Made by a program: the position numbers and the translations under genes. Of a stretch of 64,000 nucleotides of DNA, positions 7,522 to 16,431 are shown piece by piece (position 1 is the stretch's first letter; every line of letters begins with the position of its first letter). The DNA is from Roseibium sediminicola (GTDB lineage: Bacteria > Pseudomonadota > Alphaproteobacteria > Rhizobiales > Stappiaceae): contig NZ_JALNMJ010000003.1 of NCBI RefSeq assembly GCF_023156505.1, positions 124,001 through 188,000 on the forward strand, in the 5' to 3' direction. Below the pieces are notes generated by a model. That model searched no databases, was not told the origin of the DNA, and saw only the letters and a list, made by a program, of their open reading frames with translations.

Positions 7522-8589
7522 ATGAATTCCCAAAGCACTGGACCGGACAATTCCGGTCCCTGGGGACAGGGGCCGAAAGATCGCTCAGCGGATATCGATG
7601 CCTTTCTGCGGCAGGGCCGCCAGCACCTTGGTGGCATTTTGCCGGGCGGCTCTCCCTCGGGCCGCGGACTTCTGATCGCCGCCGCTCTTGGATTGGCCGC
7701 GTACGGTCTCTGGTCTTCCTATTACACCGTGCCCAGCGACTCCGTTGCGGTCATTCAGCGTTTCGGCAAGTTCGTCGCGGAGGTCCCGCCCGGATTGCAT
7801 TTCAAGTTTCCCCTCGGGATCGACACTGCGACGATTGTCCCGGTCAAGCGTCAATTGAAGCAGGAATTCGGCTTCGCGACACCTGGCGGGAACGACCCCT
7901 ATCAAAGTCCAACCGACGGACGGCGCGAGACCGAGATGGTCACCGGCGACCTGAACGCGGCTCTGGTCGAATGGGTCGTGCAGTACCGGATCTCGGATCC
8001 GGTCAAGTTTCTGTTCGAGGTGCGTGAGCCCGCCGCCACCCTCCGCTATGTCTCGGAATCCGTGATGCGTGAGGTCGTCGGCGACCGCACCGTCGACGAA
8101 GTGATCACGATCGGCCGGCAGGAGATCGAAAGCGAGGCGCTTTTGAAGATGCAGGCTCTGGCCACGAAATATGCCATGGGCATCAGCATCGACCAGGTGC
8201 AACTCAAGAACATCAACCCGCCCGAACCCGTCCAGGCTTCCTTTAACGAGGTCAACCAGGCGCAGCAGGAAAAGGAACGCCTCATCAACGAGGCGCGCCG
8301 GGAATACAACAAAGTTATTCCACTTGCCGAAGGCGAAAAGGATCAGCGTATCCGTGAAGCAGACGGCTACCGGCTGAAACGGATCAATGAGGCTGAAGGC
8401 GACGCGGCACGCTTCACTGCGCTGCTGGCGGAATATCTCAAGGCACCCGATGTGACACAGCGGCGGATCTATATCGAGACCCTGCAGGACGTTTTGCCCG
8501 GCATCCAGTCGAAGATCATCGTCGATGGATCCACCAGCAGCATCTTGCCGCTTCTCAATCTCGACCGCCAAAAGGAAACCAACCAATGA
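7522..8589 (+). CDS. hflK: HflK-like SPFH/band-7 membrane protein
   Basis: HflK and HflC form a large inner-membrane cage that surrounds and modulates the FtsH protease. This protein has 355 residues from ATG 7522; an in-frame ATG at 7507 is possible, but the later one has the aagg site 7 bases upstream. The N-terminus is glycine/proline-rich and cytoplasmic (WGQGPKDRSADIDAFLRQG), as in HflK. One span lies at about residues 50-67, followed by the SPFH domain (VPSDSVAVIQRFGKFV) and a long charged coiled region (EKERLINEARREYNKV). It overlaps hflC by 4 bases. It looks like a second, accessory copy, since the context is not the usual core hflKC-degP neighbourhood. Confidence 0.88.
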   Translation: MNSQSTGPDNSGPWGQGPKDRSADIDAFLRQGRQHLGGILPGGSPSGRGLLIAAALGLAAYGLWSSYYTVPSDSVAVIQRFGKFVAEVPPGLHFKFPLGIDTATIVPVKRQLKQEFGFATPGGNDPYQSPTDGRRETEMVTGDLNAALVEWVVQYRISDPVKFLFEVREPAATLRYVSESVMREVVGDRTVDEVITIGRQEIESEALLKMQALATKYAMGISIDQVQLKNINPPEPVQASFNEVNQAQQEKERLINEARREYNKVIPLAEGEKDQRIREADGYRLKRINEAEGDAARFTALLAEYLKAPDVTQRRIYIETLQDVLPGIQSKIIVDGSTSSILPLLNLDRQKETNQ

Positions 8590-9619
8590 AGATCATATGG
8601 GGACTTCTGGCCGGATTCGCGGCCATCGCGCTGGTCACGACTTCCACTGCCGTCTACACGGTCGGTGAAATCGAACAGGCGATCATCACCCAGTTCGGCA
8701 AGCCCGTTGGCGAGCCCATCACCACGGCAGGGCTCAAGCTGAAAATTCCCTTCGTCCAGGACGTCAACCGCATCGACAGTCGGGTGCTGGAATGGGATGG
8801 CAATCCTTCCGACATGCCAACGAAGGACAAGCTTTACATTTCCGTCGATCTGTTCGCCCGCTGGAAAATCACGGACCCCTTGCAGTATTTTCTGCGGCTG
8901 CGCGACGAACGCAGCGCCCAGTCCCGGCTCGACGATATTCTCGGAAGTGAGACTCGCAACGCGGTTGCCAAGCACGAACTGATCGAGATTATCCGGACAA
9001 CAAAAGGACGTACGCCCTTGAGGGACACGCTCCTGACGGATGAGGAACTTGCGCAGGATATTGGCTCACTGGTTCCCATCCAGAAGGCCGCGCCCTTGTG
9101 GAGCAGGAAATCTTTCAGGCGGCCGCGCAAAAGGTCCAGGTGTTCGGGATTGCGCTGCTCGACATCCGTTTCAAGCGAATCAACTACAATGAAAGTGTCC
9201 GGCCGAAGATCTACGACCGGATGGTCTCGGAGCGCCGCCTGATCGCCGAACGCTTTCTGTCGGAAGGCAACGGCGAGGCCGCGCGGATACGCGGCAACAG
9301 GGTGCGCGACCTGAACAAGATCCAATCCGAAGCCTATCGTGCCGTGGAGGAAATTCGCGGCGTGGCAGATGCGTCCGCTGCCGACATTTACGCGCAGGCG
9401 TATAACACGACGCCCCGGGCTGCGGAATTTTACGCGTTTACCCGGACAATGCAGGCCTACAAAGACATGATTTCCTCGGGAACGACCCTCGTCCTGTCGA
9501 CGGACAGTGATCTATTCAAGTTCCTAAAGGGGATGCAGGCTCAAGTCGGGAAACAGGACCGGCGCCAGCCGGATAGCGGCGGCGAATTGGTCGGTGACCT
9601 GACGCGGAGTAAGCAATGA
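8586..9619 (+). pseudogene. hflC: HflC-like SPFH protein, interrupted by a frameshift
   Basis: The partner of HflK in the FtsH-modulating complex. The first part reads from ATG 8586 (TM near residues 4-22, then the SPFH domain with GEIEQAIITQFGKPVGEP) to about 9085. The homologous C-terminal part continues in another frame (VEQEIFQAAAQKV onward, to the stop at 9619, ending with AEFYAFTRTMQAYKDM as in HflC). One base is missing within about 9083-9095; restoring a G gives the natural reading IQKGRALVEQEIF and an intact protein of about 344 residues. Read as it stands, the first frame ends at 9242 in arginine/serine-rich nonsense. A sequencing error or a recent real mutation are both possible. 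Confidence 0.85.
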
Positions 9620-10011
9620 CCAAGTCGGTTTCGACCGACCCGGCGGGACTACCCAAGTGGAAACAATCCGAACCTGCACCCATTTCGGTGCCTGCTCCCG
9701 ATCCGTTCAATTTCATGAACCGCGCGCTTGAAAATTGGGACGACGAGGGAGGAGCGCCCGCGCAGGATTCCATGCACAGTGAATATGGCAAGCGTGTCGA
9801 ATCTGACGGTTCCTGGACGATTTACCACGTCTTCTCCGGCATTCCGGCAACAATTGGCGGCAACCTGATGCAGGACATGAACGCGAAAGACGCGCTGGAT
9901 CAAATGACAAAAACAAATGCCGGCAATTCCACACGGCGGGCGGCACGCGAAAAGATCTTGAAGGCACGGTTCTTGGCCACCTGGTGGGTCCGACTGACCA
10001 AATACTTCTGA
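9616..10011 (+). CDS. Hypothetical protein co-transcribed with hflKC
   Basis: This is a soluble protein of 131 residues whose ATG overlaps the end of the hflC frame by 4 bases, so it belongs to the same operon. A proline-rich start (DPAGLPKWKQSEPAPISVPA) leads to a compact central part with WTIYHVFSGIPA and a basic C-terminal helix (RRAAREKILKARF). I do not recognise the family. A likely intrinsic terminator follows at 10060-10087. Confidence 0.6.
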   Translation: MTKSVSTDPAGLPKWKQSEPAPISVPAPDPFNFMNRALENWDDEGGAPAQDSMHSEYGKRVESDGSWTIYHVFSGIPATIGGNLMQDMNAKDALDQMTKTNAGNSTRRAAREKILKARFLATWWVRLTKYF

Positions 10012-10059
10012 TTTGGCCTCTTCTTACTGCCCGTGTGATCAAGATTCTTCTTCACTGCA

Positions 10060-10087
10060 CCGTCATGGTAGACGGCCGTTTTTTTCA
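10060..10087 (+). terminator. Intrinsic terminator of the hflKC operon
   Basis: CCGTC-ATGGTA-GACGG forms a short stem and is followed by ccg and a run of seven T. It lies about 50 bases after the stop at 10011 and before the convergent gene ending at 10098, which suits a terminator for the plus-strand operon. The stem is only 5 base pairs. Confidence 0.5.
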
Positions 10088-10097
10088 AGGAGATCGA

Positions 10098-10316
10098 TTA
10101 CGGCTTTGCTTCGAGATGAAGCCTAATTGATCCCTCTAATTCTTCCGCAATAGCGAGCGAGGATTGAAGGACTTTCGTTTCGTTCGAGGCGTCGGATCCC
10201 TGCTCCCTGATGGCGACAGGCAATTCAACCTTACCTGCGGCAGTGTTCACGCGAACATAGTACAGAAGCTGGCCACCGGGCCGCACTTCAACTTTCGTCA
10301 ACTTGATTTCTGACAT
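10098..10316 (-). CDS. Small hypothetical protein, 72 residues
   Basis: ATG 10316 has a clear ribosome binding site (aggag, 9 bases upstream); the frame remains open further upstream, but without support. The protein starts MSEIKLTKVEVRPGGQLLYYV and continues as beta-strand-like sequence (VELPVAIREQGS), ending in an amphipathic helix (SSLAIAEELEGSIRLHLE). It is soluble, with no signal peptide. I do not recognise it. It is convergent with the hflKC operon. Confidence 0.6.
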   Translation of the reverse strand: MSEIKLTKVEVRPGGQLLYYVRVNTAAGKVELPVAIREQGSDASNETKVLQSSLAIAEELEGSIRLHLEAKP

Positions 10317-10345
10317 TGTCAGTCTCCTATGTAGACATTCACGCA

Positions 10346-10615
10346 CTATTGAAACTTGCCAGAGGCCGGGCTTTCCAACCTGCAACGTGCAAAGCCTGAC
10401 CCAGGGTCAAATGTTTTCGTGATGACAAGCGCGTTGTCTTGGGTTGATTCGGAAATCGCCACGGGTTCGAGCCTATCCCGGATGACCATACATTCGTGCA
10501 ACTCCAGATCATTGCGGGTCCGGTATTGCGGTACGTCACCGGTGCGGGGCATCAACGCGGTAATGTGGAAGGATACGCCTCGACTCGTGGAAACCAATGG
10601 CGGGTCATTCCTCAT
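10346..10615 (-). CDS. Possible small hypothetical protein
   Basis: This 89-residue frame lies 29 bases upstream of the 72-residue gene in the same direction, and part of it reads like a real protein (NDLELHECMVIRDRLEP, then DNALVITKTF). There is no clear ribosome binding site, and an equally long plus-strand frame (10356-10628) overlaps it. I list it only as a candidate. Confidence 0.3.
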   Translation of the reverse strand: MRNDPPLVSTSRGVSFHITALMPRTGDVPQYRTRNDLELHECMVIRDRLEPVAISESTQDNALVITKTFDPGSGFARCRLESPASGKFQ

Positions 10616-10616
10616 T

Positions 10617-11488
10617 CTGACAAATTGACCGATGGCGAAACCGTGTTTTGAAAAAGCTGGTGGCTTTCAGGTGCGCCAAGTTTGAAGGTGAAATTCGTTG
10701 ATGATGACGCTTCTTCTTCTCGGACCCGATCCTCTACGTCTCGGAAAAGCTATCATTCGACTCTTGTCCATGTTGTTGAGCCGTCAGGGCCACAGAACCA
10801 TGAGAATCGAGAGGCATTGGGCCAAACATTCGATGAAAGCTTGAGATTGTTGCATGAATCGCGTCGATCGAAACTGATGCATGTTGGTCAGCGCGGAAAA
10901 AGCTGAAATCTCTTTGTTATGGTCCTCTGAGCTAACGGGAAATGGTAAGCGTTACCTTCGGCGAGATGGACTGGGTCGGGGTATCAAAGTGTGTATTCGC
11001 TACTGCGTTGACGATTAACGGTTCCGAAAGTCCGTAGTACGGGCTGTCAGCTACAAATGGTCATGTTTCGTTTGAATTCCGCGTGCCGACGGAAACAGCT
11101 CTTGCTCTGCCCCCGCCTGATCGGCGCTAGGCGAATGGCAAGTTTCGTCAATCGACAGCCAAAACCAGACTGTCTCCTCGCGGCCCAAAACGGACAAACG
11201 CCAAGTGATAGCATCACTAGGCGTATCGATTGGGTGAGGCTCACAATGCTTCGCTGTTGGGAAAAGCGAAACATTTAGTATACCCAGAAGTGACGTCACG
11301 CTTTCGGCCAGAGCAATGTAACATCCGGGTTGACATCGACTATTCGTGACGCCGTAGCCTCAGGCCTAAAGTTTTGAGTAACATTGGCGTGCACAGGATA
11401 TGCCAGGGCCAGCACGACGGAATAGTCCTTTGATTTAAGGCTGGACGCCGGTTTCCGCATTCACCAGGCGGTTTTGCCACTTACGGCG
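10617..11488. other. Gene-poor stretch, probably decayed mobile DNA
   Basis: These roughly 870 bp contain only short, mutually contradictory frames without ribosome binding sites. The stretch ends where a transposase remnant begins, and the base composition appears less GC-rich than the catabolic genes that follow. It probably holds decayed insertion or accessory DNA, but I cannot identify any further gene fragment. Confidence 0.45.
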
Positions 11489-11722
11489 TCATGCGGGCGC
11501 AATTCGCCCGTGATGCCAGACATGGCGGCACAGTTTGTAGGCAAGGTTCGCCATGCCGATCTTGGTGCGGTCTTGGTCGATGCCGATTGTGCTCACAAAC
11601 AGGCCCATGCGGGATTTCTGGTGCGCAAAGACATGTTCGACAAAGGCCCGGATCTTTGATTGGCGGCTATTGGCGCGCACCGTCGCCTCGCTCATTGGTC
11701 GCAGGTCGGGCCGGCACTCTTA
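11489..11722 (-). pseudogene. C-terminal remnant of an IS5-family transposase
   Basis: Read on the minus strand from just after a stop at about 11720, the frame encodes RPDLRPMSEATVRANSRQSK, then the signature IRAFVEHVFAHQK, then MGLFVSTIGIDQDRTKIGMA followed by NLAYKL. The pattern VEHVFxHQ...MG...TIGI...KIGxxNLAYN is the conserved end of IS5-type DDE transposases, containing the final catalytic glutamate (E in VEHVF). The N-terminal two thirds are missing, so it is inactive. Its truncated 5' side lies within about 15 bases of the stop codon of rhaI, so a deletion or insertion boundary runs through this point. Confidence 0.7.
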
Positions 11723-11735
11723 GAGCGAAACGCCT

Positions 11736-13019
11736 TCACACAATCCCGCCGCCGGCGCCGGACACCGCCGGGCGGATCTCTGCCACCTTCTGCCGGTAAC
11801 CGGCGGCGCGATAGCTTGCCACCGGCGCAATGGCTCCGCCGCTTTCCAGCCGGGTCATGGCGAGGATCGGCTCGACATCGGTGCGGAAGGCGGTCTTCAG
11901 CGTCGTGGTCGCCATCAGCGCGTCGTTGTCCTCCTGGAACCCGGTGAGGGCAGTCCGGTCGACAATGAGGGCCTGGGCATAGGCGCGCCCGACCTCCATC
12001 GCCGAGACAATCAGGCTTTCGATCGGGTCGGTGACATTGTGCGACTGGTCGAGCATGTGCGCGGGGTCGAAGCCCGGAGCCTGGCGGATTTCCGCGTCGA
12101 CCAGTTCGTTGAAGACCAGGAACAGGCGGTAGGGATCGATCGAGGCGGTGTCGAGATCGTCGTCGCCGTATTTGCTGTCGTTGAAATGGAAGCCGCCAAG
12201 CTTGCCGAACTGGATCAACCGCGAGACGATCATCTCGATATTGACGTTGGGCGCATGATGGCCGAGATCGACGAGGCAGAAGGCCTTGTCGCCGAGCTCC
12301 CGGGCGATCATGTAGTTGGTGCCCCAGTCCTGCACGACCGTGGAATAGAAGGCCGGCTCATACATCTTGTGTTCGGTGAAAAGCCGCCAGTCGTCCGGCA
12401 GGCCGGCATAGATCTCCTTGGTGGCCTCGAGATAACGCTCGAATTGCCGGGTGAAATTGACCTGGCCCGGAAAGTTGGAGCCGTCGCCGATCCAGATGGT
12501 CAAGGCCTTCGATCCGAGCGTCTTGCCGATCTCGATGCATTCCAGATTGTGCTCGATGGCCTGACGGCGGGTGCCCGCATCCGTGTGGGTGAGGGAGCCG
12601 AACTTGTAGGACCGGCCCTGGCCGTCCTGGTCCTGGAACGTGTTGGAATTCATGGCGTCGAAGCCGAGGCCGAGGGTTTCCGCCTTGGCCTTCAGCTCCG
12701 TCGGGTCCGCCTTGTCCCAGGGGATATGCAGGGAGACGTTTGGTGTTGCCCTTGTGAGCTGCTGGATAACGGCACAATCCTCCAGCTTGTCGAAGATGTG
12801 GCGCGGCTCGCCGGCGCCCGGAAACCGCGCAAAGCGCGTGCCGCCGGTGCCGACGCCCCAGGAAGGAATGGCGACGCCATAGGCGGCGACCTTCGCCTTG
12901 ATGGCATCAATGGCGATGCCCTGGCGGTCGAGCCGCTCGCCAAGGGTGTCGTAATCGCGCTTGAGCGTTTCTGCCCGCGCCGCGTTGTCCCTGGCGATCA
13001 GTGCCTTGTCGATCATCAT
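11736..13019 (-). CDS. rhaI: L-rhamnose isomerase (RhaI type)
   Basis: Converts L-rhamnose to L-rhamnulose in the cytoplasm. The protein has 427 residues with a TIM-barrel xylose-isomerase-like fold. The start is ATG 13019 (MMIDKALIARDNAA) with gaaagg upstream; the frame is open further, but that part runs into a palindromic repeat. Conserved metal and substrate segments are visible: LFTEHKMYEPAFYSTVVQDW, LVDLGHHAPNVNIE and GGFHFNDSKYGDDDLD. This is the rhizobial isomerase family, unrelated in size to E. coli RhaA. It follows rhaD on the same strand with a repeat element in the gap. Its stop is almost adjacent to the transposase remnant, but the C-terminus looks intact. Confidence 0.92.
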   Translation of the reverse strand: MMIDKALIARDNAARAETLKRDYDTLGERLDRQGIAIDAIKAKVAAYGVAIPSWGVGTGGTRFARFPGAGEPRHIFDKLEDCAVIQQLTRATPNVSLHIPWDKADPTELKAKAETLGLGFDAMNSNTFQDQDGQGRSYKFGSLTHTDAGTRRQAIEHNLECIEIGKTLGSKALTIWIGDGSNFPGQVNFTRQFERYLEATKEIYAGLPDDWRLFTEHKMYEPAFYSTVVQDWGTNYMIARELGDKAFCLVDLGHHAPNVNIEMIVSRLIQFGKLGGFHFNDSKYGDDDLDTASIDPYRLFLVFNELVDAEIRQAPGFDPAHMLDQSHNVTDPIESLIVSAMEVGRAYAQALIVDRTALTGFQEDNDALMATTTLKTAFRTDVEPILAMTRLESGGAIAPVASYRAAGYRQKVAEIRPAVSGAGGGIV

Positions 13020-13046
13020 TTTGGAGACCCTTTCCGACCCACTCTG

Positions 13047-13153
13047 CGTCATCCTGAGGAGGGCCGCGAGGCCCGTCTCGAAGGATGGGCCTCTTGTCTG
13101 GAGTTTGCCGCCCATCCTTCGGGACGGACCTGACGGACCTCCTCAGGATGACG
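13047..13153. repeat. Long palindromic element, family A (copy 1)
   Basis: This element lies between rhaI and rhaD. The ends CGTCATCCTGAGGAGG and CCTCCTCAGGATGACG are perfect 16-base inverted repeats, and inner arms (cgaaggatgggc / gcccatccttcg) make a second stem. Overall it is about 107 bp and can fold as a cruciform or large RNA hairpin. A second copy of similar size and ends lies at 22806-22913. Confidence 0.85.
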
Positions 13154-13197
13154 AGTTTTTTGGTTTAGCCTCTCAAAAGGAGGATATTGGCTTGTCG

Positions 13198-15300
13198 TTA
13201 CCGCGTGAATGCCTGGACGTTGCCGGCATCGACATTGAGGATGTTGCCGGTCGATTTCGCTGAAGCCTCGGAGGCAAAGAAGTAACTCGCCTCGGCGATG
13301 TCCTCTGGCAGCACGGAACGCTTCAGCAGAGAGCGCTGGCGGTAATGTTCTTCCAGCTCCGATGTGTCCTTGCCATAGGCCTCGGCCCGTTCCTTCAGCC
13401 AGTCGCCGGACCAGATCTTGGAGCCGCGCAGCACCGCGTCCGGATTGACCACATTGACGCGGATGCCGTCCGGCGCGCCTTCAAGGGCAAGACAGCGGGC
13501 CAAATGCAGCTCGGAGGCCTTGGCCGTGCAATAGGCACTGGCTCCGGGCGAGGCGGCAAGGCCGTTCTTGGAGCCGATAAAGACGATCGAGCCGCCGACC
13601 CCTTGGGTTTTCATCAGCTGGAAGGCCGCGCGCGAGACCAGGAAATAGCCGGTCGACAGGATCGACATGTTGCGGTTCCAGAGATCCAGCGTGGTTTCTT
13701 CGATCGGCGCCGAGGAGGCAATGCCGGCATTGGAGACCAGAATGTCGACGCCACCGAATTCCAGCGCCGCGCTGGCAAAACTGTCGGCAACAGCCTCTTC
13801 GCTGGTGACATCCATGGTCACCGAGCGGACAACGTCCTTCGAATAACGGCTTGAGAGATTGTCGGCGGCGGCCGCCAGGGCACCGGCATCGATGTCGGCG
13901 AGGACCACGCAGGCGCCTTCGCGCAGGAAGCGTTCGGCGGTCGCCGAGCCGATACCGCCGGCGCCGCCCGTGACCAGCGCGATCTTGCCGGCCAGGCTCT
14001 TCGGTTTCGGCATGCGCTGGAGTTTTGCTTCCTCCAGCAGCCAGTATTCGATGTCGAAGGCTTCCTGTTCCGGCAGGCCGCAATAGGTGGAAACACCGGA
14101 AGCGCCGCGCATGACATTGATGGCGTTGGTGTAGAATTCAGCCGAAATGCGCGCGGTCGCCTTGTCCTTGGCGAAGGTGATCATGCCGACGCCGGGCACC
14201 AGGTAGACAACCGCGTTCGGATCGCGCAGCGCCGGGCTGTCGTCATGTTTGCAGCGGGCGTAATAGGCGGCGTAATCGTCCCGGTAAGCTTCGACGGCGG
14301 CGCCGAGGCCGGCGAGCGTGTCGTCGATATTCGGATGTTCAGGATCGAAATCGACCACCAACGGACGGATCTTGGTGCGCAGGAAATGGTCCGGGCAGCT
14401 GGTGCCAAGGGCGGCAAGCGCTTCCATGTCGTTGGCGCAGATAAATTCCAGCACCGCATCACTGTCGTCGAAATGACCGACCATGTGCTGCTTGCCGGAC
14501 ACCATGCCGCGAATGGCCGGCATCAGTTTGGCTGCGGCCGCTCGGCGCTCGGCCGGGGCAAGCGCCCGGTGTTTCGAGCCGCCGAAAGCGTCCTTGCCTG
14601 CGGTCTTGTCTTCAAACCAGGCAATCGCCTTGTTGATGATTTCCAGCGTGGTTTCGTAACAGGCCCTGGCGTCGTCGGCCCAGGTGAAGAGGCCATGGCT
14701 TTCCAGGACCACGCCGCGCGCTTCCGGGTTTTCCAAGCAGAACTTTTCAAGCCACAGGCCGAGTTCGTAACCGGGCCGTTTCCAGGGCAGCCAGCCGATG
14801 TCCTCGCCGAAGATTTCCTGGGTGATCGCCTTGCTGTCGCTGGCGGCCGCAATCGCGATGATCGCGTCCGGATGCATGTGGTCGACATGTTTCTTCGGCA
14901 CATAGGCATGCAAGGGCGTGTCGATGGAGGCTGCGCGCGGATTGAGATTGAAGGTGCAATGGGGCAGGTAGCCGACCATTTCGTCTTCATAGGCGACGCC
15001 GCGATAAAGGCCTTTCAGCGCGCGGAGCTTGTCCATGTAAAGCGTCGCGAATCCGTCCATCTTGATGGTGCCGACATCGCCGCCCGAGCCCTTGACCCAC
15101 AGCACCTCGGCCATGTCGCCGGTGAGCGGATCCTGTTCCATCGCCTTGGCGGAGGTGTTGCCGCCGCCGTAGTTGGTGATGCGCTTGTCCGAGCCGAGCA
15201 GGTTGGACCTGTAGAGCAAAAGCTCGGCCTCGCTCATTCCGGAGGCTTTCTGGTCATCCCACAGATTGGCCAGCCGGGACCCGGCAGCGGAATTCAACAT
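13198..15300 (-). CDS. rhaD: Bifunctional rhamnulose-1-phosphate aldolase / short-chain dehydrogenase
   Basis: The protein has 700 residues and two domains. Residues about 1-430 are a class II aldolase/adducin domain that splits L-rhamnulose 1-phosphate into dihydroxyacetone phosphate and L-lactaldehyde (metal histidines in [11 protein letters not shown]). Residues about 435-700 are an SDR domain with TGGAGGIG cofactor motif and YCTAK catalytic motif, which oxidises or reduces lactaldehyde. The start at 15300 is chosen for gggagg just upstream and the usual N-terminus ([20 protein letters not shown]). It is divergent from the DeoR gene, with a dyad operator between them, and transcribed with rhaI. 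The rhaDI order matches Rhizobium leguminosarum. Confidence 0.95.
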   Translation of the reverse strand: MLNSAAGSRLANLWDDQKASGMSEAELLLYRSNLLGSDKRITNYGGGNTSAKAMEQDPLTGDMAEVLWVKGSGGDVGTIKMDGFATLYMDKLRALKGLYRGVAYEDEMVGYLPHCTFNLNPRAASIDTPLHAYVPKKHVDHMHPDAIIAIAAASDSKAITQEIFGEDIGWLPWKRPGYELGLWLEKFCLENPEARGVVLESHGLFTWADDARACYETTLEIINKAIAWFEDKTAGKDAFGGSKHRALAPAERRAAAAKLMPAIRGMVSGKQHMVGHFDDSDAVLEFICANDMEALAALGTSCPDHFLRTKIRPLVVDFDPEHPNIDDTLAGLGAAVEAYRDDYAAYYARCKHDDSPALRDPNAVVYLVPGVGMITFAKDKATARISAEFYTNAINVMRGASGVSTYCGLPEQEAFDIEYWLLEEAKLQRMPKPKSLAGKIALVTGGAGGIGSATAERFLREGACVVLADIDAGALAAAADNLSSRYSKDVVRSVTMDVTSEEAVADSFASAALEFGGVDILVSNAGIASSAPIEETTLDLWNRNMSILSTGYFLVSRAAFQLMKTQGVGGSIVFIGSKNGLAASPGASAYCTAKASELHLARCLALEGAPDGIRVNVVNPDAVLRGSKIWSGDWLKERAEAYGKDTSELEEHYRQRSLLKRSVLPEDIAEASYFFASEASAKSTGNILNVDAGNVQAFTR

Positions 15301-15380
15301 CTTTTCCTCCCATGAAAGCCTGACAGCTTGCGTCTCGTTGACTAGAAACTCGCTTGATCGGAATTGAAAGTCAATCAAAA

Positions 15381-15419
15381 ACGATCAATAACGATCATAT
15401 CGCAGTGCAATATGATCAT
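15381..15419. promoter_or_regulatory. Divergent rha operator region
   Basis: Between rhaD and the DeoR gene lies a dyad GATCATAT-N9-ATATGATC (15393-15417). A direct repeat of ACGATCA at 15381 and 15391, exactly 10 bases apart, adds a third half-site on the same helix face. TTGACA hexamers follow at 15422 and 15436. The layout suits binding of the tetrameric or octameric DeoR-type regulator and control of both operons. Confidence 0.65.
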
Positions 15420-15484
15420 TTTTGACATTTTATGATTGACACTGACCGGTAATGGTGGAAACGTTTGCTCAATGGGAGGACCAG

Positions 15485-16291
15485 ATGCACGAGAAAGAAC
15501 GCCACAGGATCATATTATCCGCCGTCCAGGACCGTCCGGTCGTGACGGTTCAGGAATTGGTGGCGTTGACGGATTCCTCCGAAGCGACCATTCGCCGGGA
15601 CATTGCCCAGCTGCATGTACAGAAGAAGCTGCGCCGTGTGCGCGGAGGCGCTGAGTCCATGCACCCGCCGCAATTTGTCGGCCTGGCCGGCCGCCCGTTC
15701 AGCGTCAACGAAACGATCAATATCGCGCAAAAACGCGCAATCGCGCAGAAGGCGGTCGAGCTGTGCGAGGACGGCGACGCGATCATTGTCAATGGCGGTA
15801 CCACGACATTCCAGATGGTGCATCCGCTGGCGACCAAGCGCTGCCAGGTGTTCACCAACTCGTTTCCGATCGCCGAGCATCTCCTGAAGAACTCAAAGAA
15901 CACCATCATGCTCTCCGGCGGAGTGATCTACCGCGAGCAGAACATCATCCTGAGCCCGTTCGACAATGACGTGACCCGGAACTTCTATGCCAAGCGCATG
16001 TTCATGGGCGCGCAGGGGCTTGGGCCATTGGGGCTGATGGAAGCGGACCCGCTGCTGATCCAGGCCGAGCAGAAACTGATCGGTCAGGCGGACGAGCTGG
16101 TGGTTCTGGTTGATTCATCGAAATTCAGTGCCAGGTCCAGCCTGATCCTGTGCCCTCTTGAACGGATCACGACCGTCATTACCGATGACGGCATTCCGGA
16201 CAGCGCGGCCAAGATGCTGGAACAGGCCGACATCGATCTGATCGTGGCGCCGATGGGCGCCGCACAGAGCAAGGCGACCTCGAGCGGGTAG
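15485..16291 (+). CDS. rhaR: DeoR-family regulator of rhamnose catabolism
   Basis: This is a cytoplasmic repressor of 268 residues. The start at ATG 15485 has gggagg 8 bases upstream; an in-frame start at 15452 is less likely. The N-terminal DeoR helix-turn-helix (VVTVQELVALTDSSEATIRR followed by DIAQL and the loop RRVRGGAE) is clear. The C-terminal sugar-phosphate sensor domain shows the typical IIVNGGTTTFQMV and ADELVVLVDSSKF segments. In R. leguminosarum the equivalent rhaR heads the transport operon, the same position as here. The ligand is presumably a rhamnose phosphate intermediate. Confidence 0.92.
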   Translation: MHEKERHRIILSAVQDRPVVTVQELVALTDSSEATIRRDIAQLHVQKKLRRVRGGAESMHPPQFVGLAGRPFSVNETINIAQKRAIAQKAVELCEDGDAIIVNGGTTTFQMVHPLATKRCQVFTNSFPIAEHLLKNSKNTIMLSGGVIYREQNIILSPFDNDVTRNFYAKRMFMGAQGLGPLGLMEADPLLIQAEQKLIGQADELVVLVDSSKFSARSSLILCPLERITTVITDDGIPDSAAKMLEQADIDLIVAPMGAAQSKATSSG

Positions 16292-16380
16292 CCGGTTTTC
16301 TGCCGGACCAGAGGAGGGGCGGCAGACTGGTGCATCCCGCGTTCGACGAACGCGGACAAGATGCTCCAGCACTCAAGAGC

Positions 16381-16417
16381 GATCAACTTCCTGCATTCCA
16401 AGGAATGCAGGTTGATC
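16381..16417. promoter_or_regulatory. Near-perfect palindrome just upstream of the rhaS ribosome binding site
   Basis: Left arm gatcaac-ttc-ctgcattcc (16381-16399) pairs with ggaatgcaggttgatc (16402-16417), leaving only a 3-base bulge and a 2-base centre. The gggagg ribosome binding site of rhaS starts 4 bases after it. It could be an operator for a dimeric protein, or an mRNA hairpin that protects the rhaS message or controls its translation. Confidence 0.6.
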
Positions 16418-16431
16418 TTAGGGAGGAAGCA

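Noticed and set aside
10356-10628. A 90-residue plus-strand frame
   Set aside because: No ribosome binding site and less protein-like than the opposite frame, which is itself only a weak candidate.
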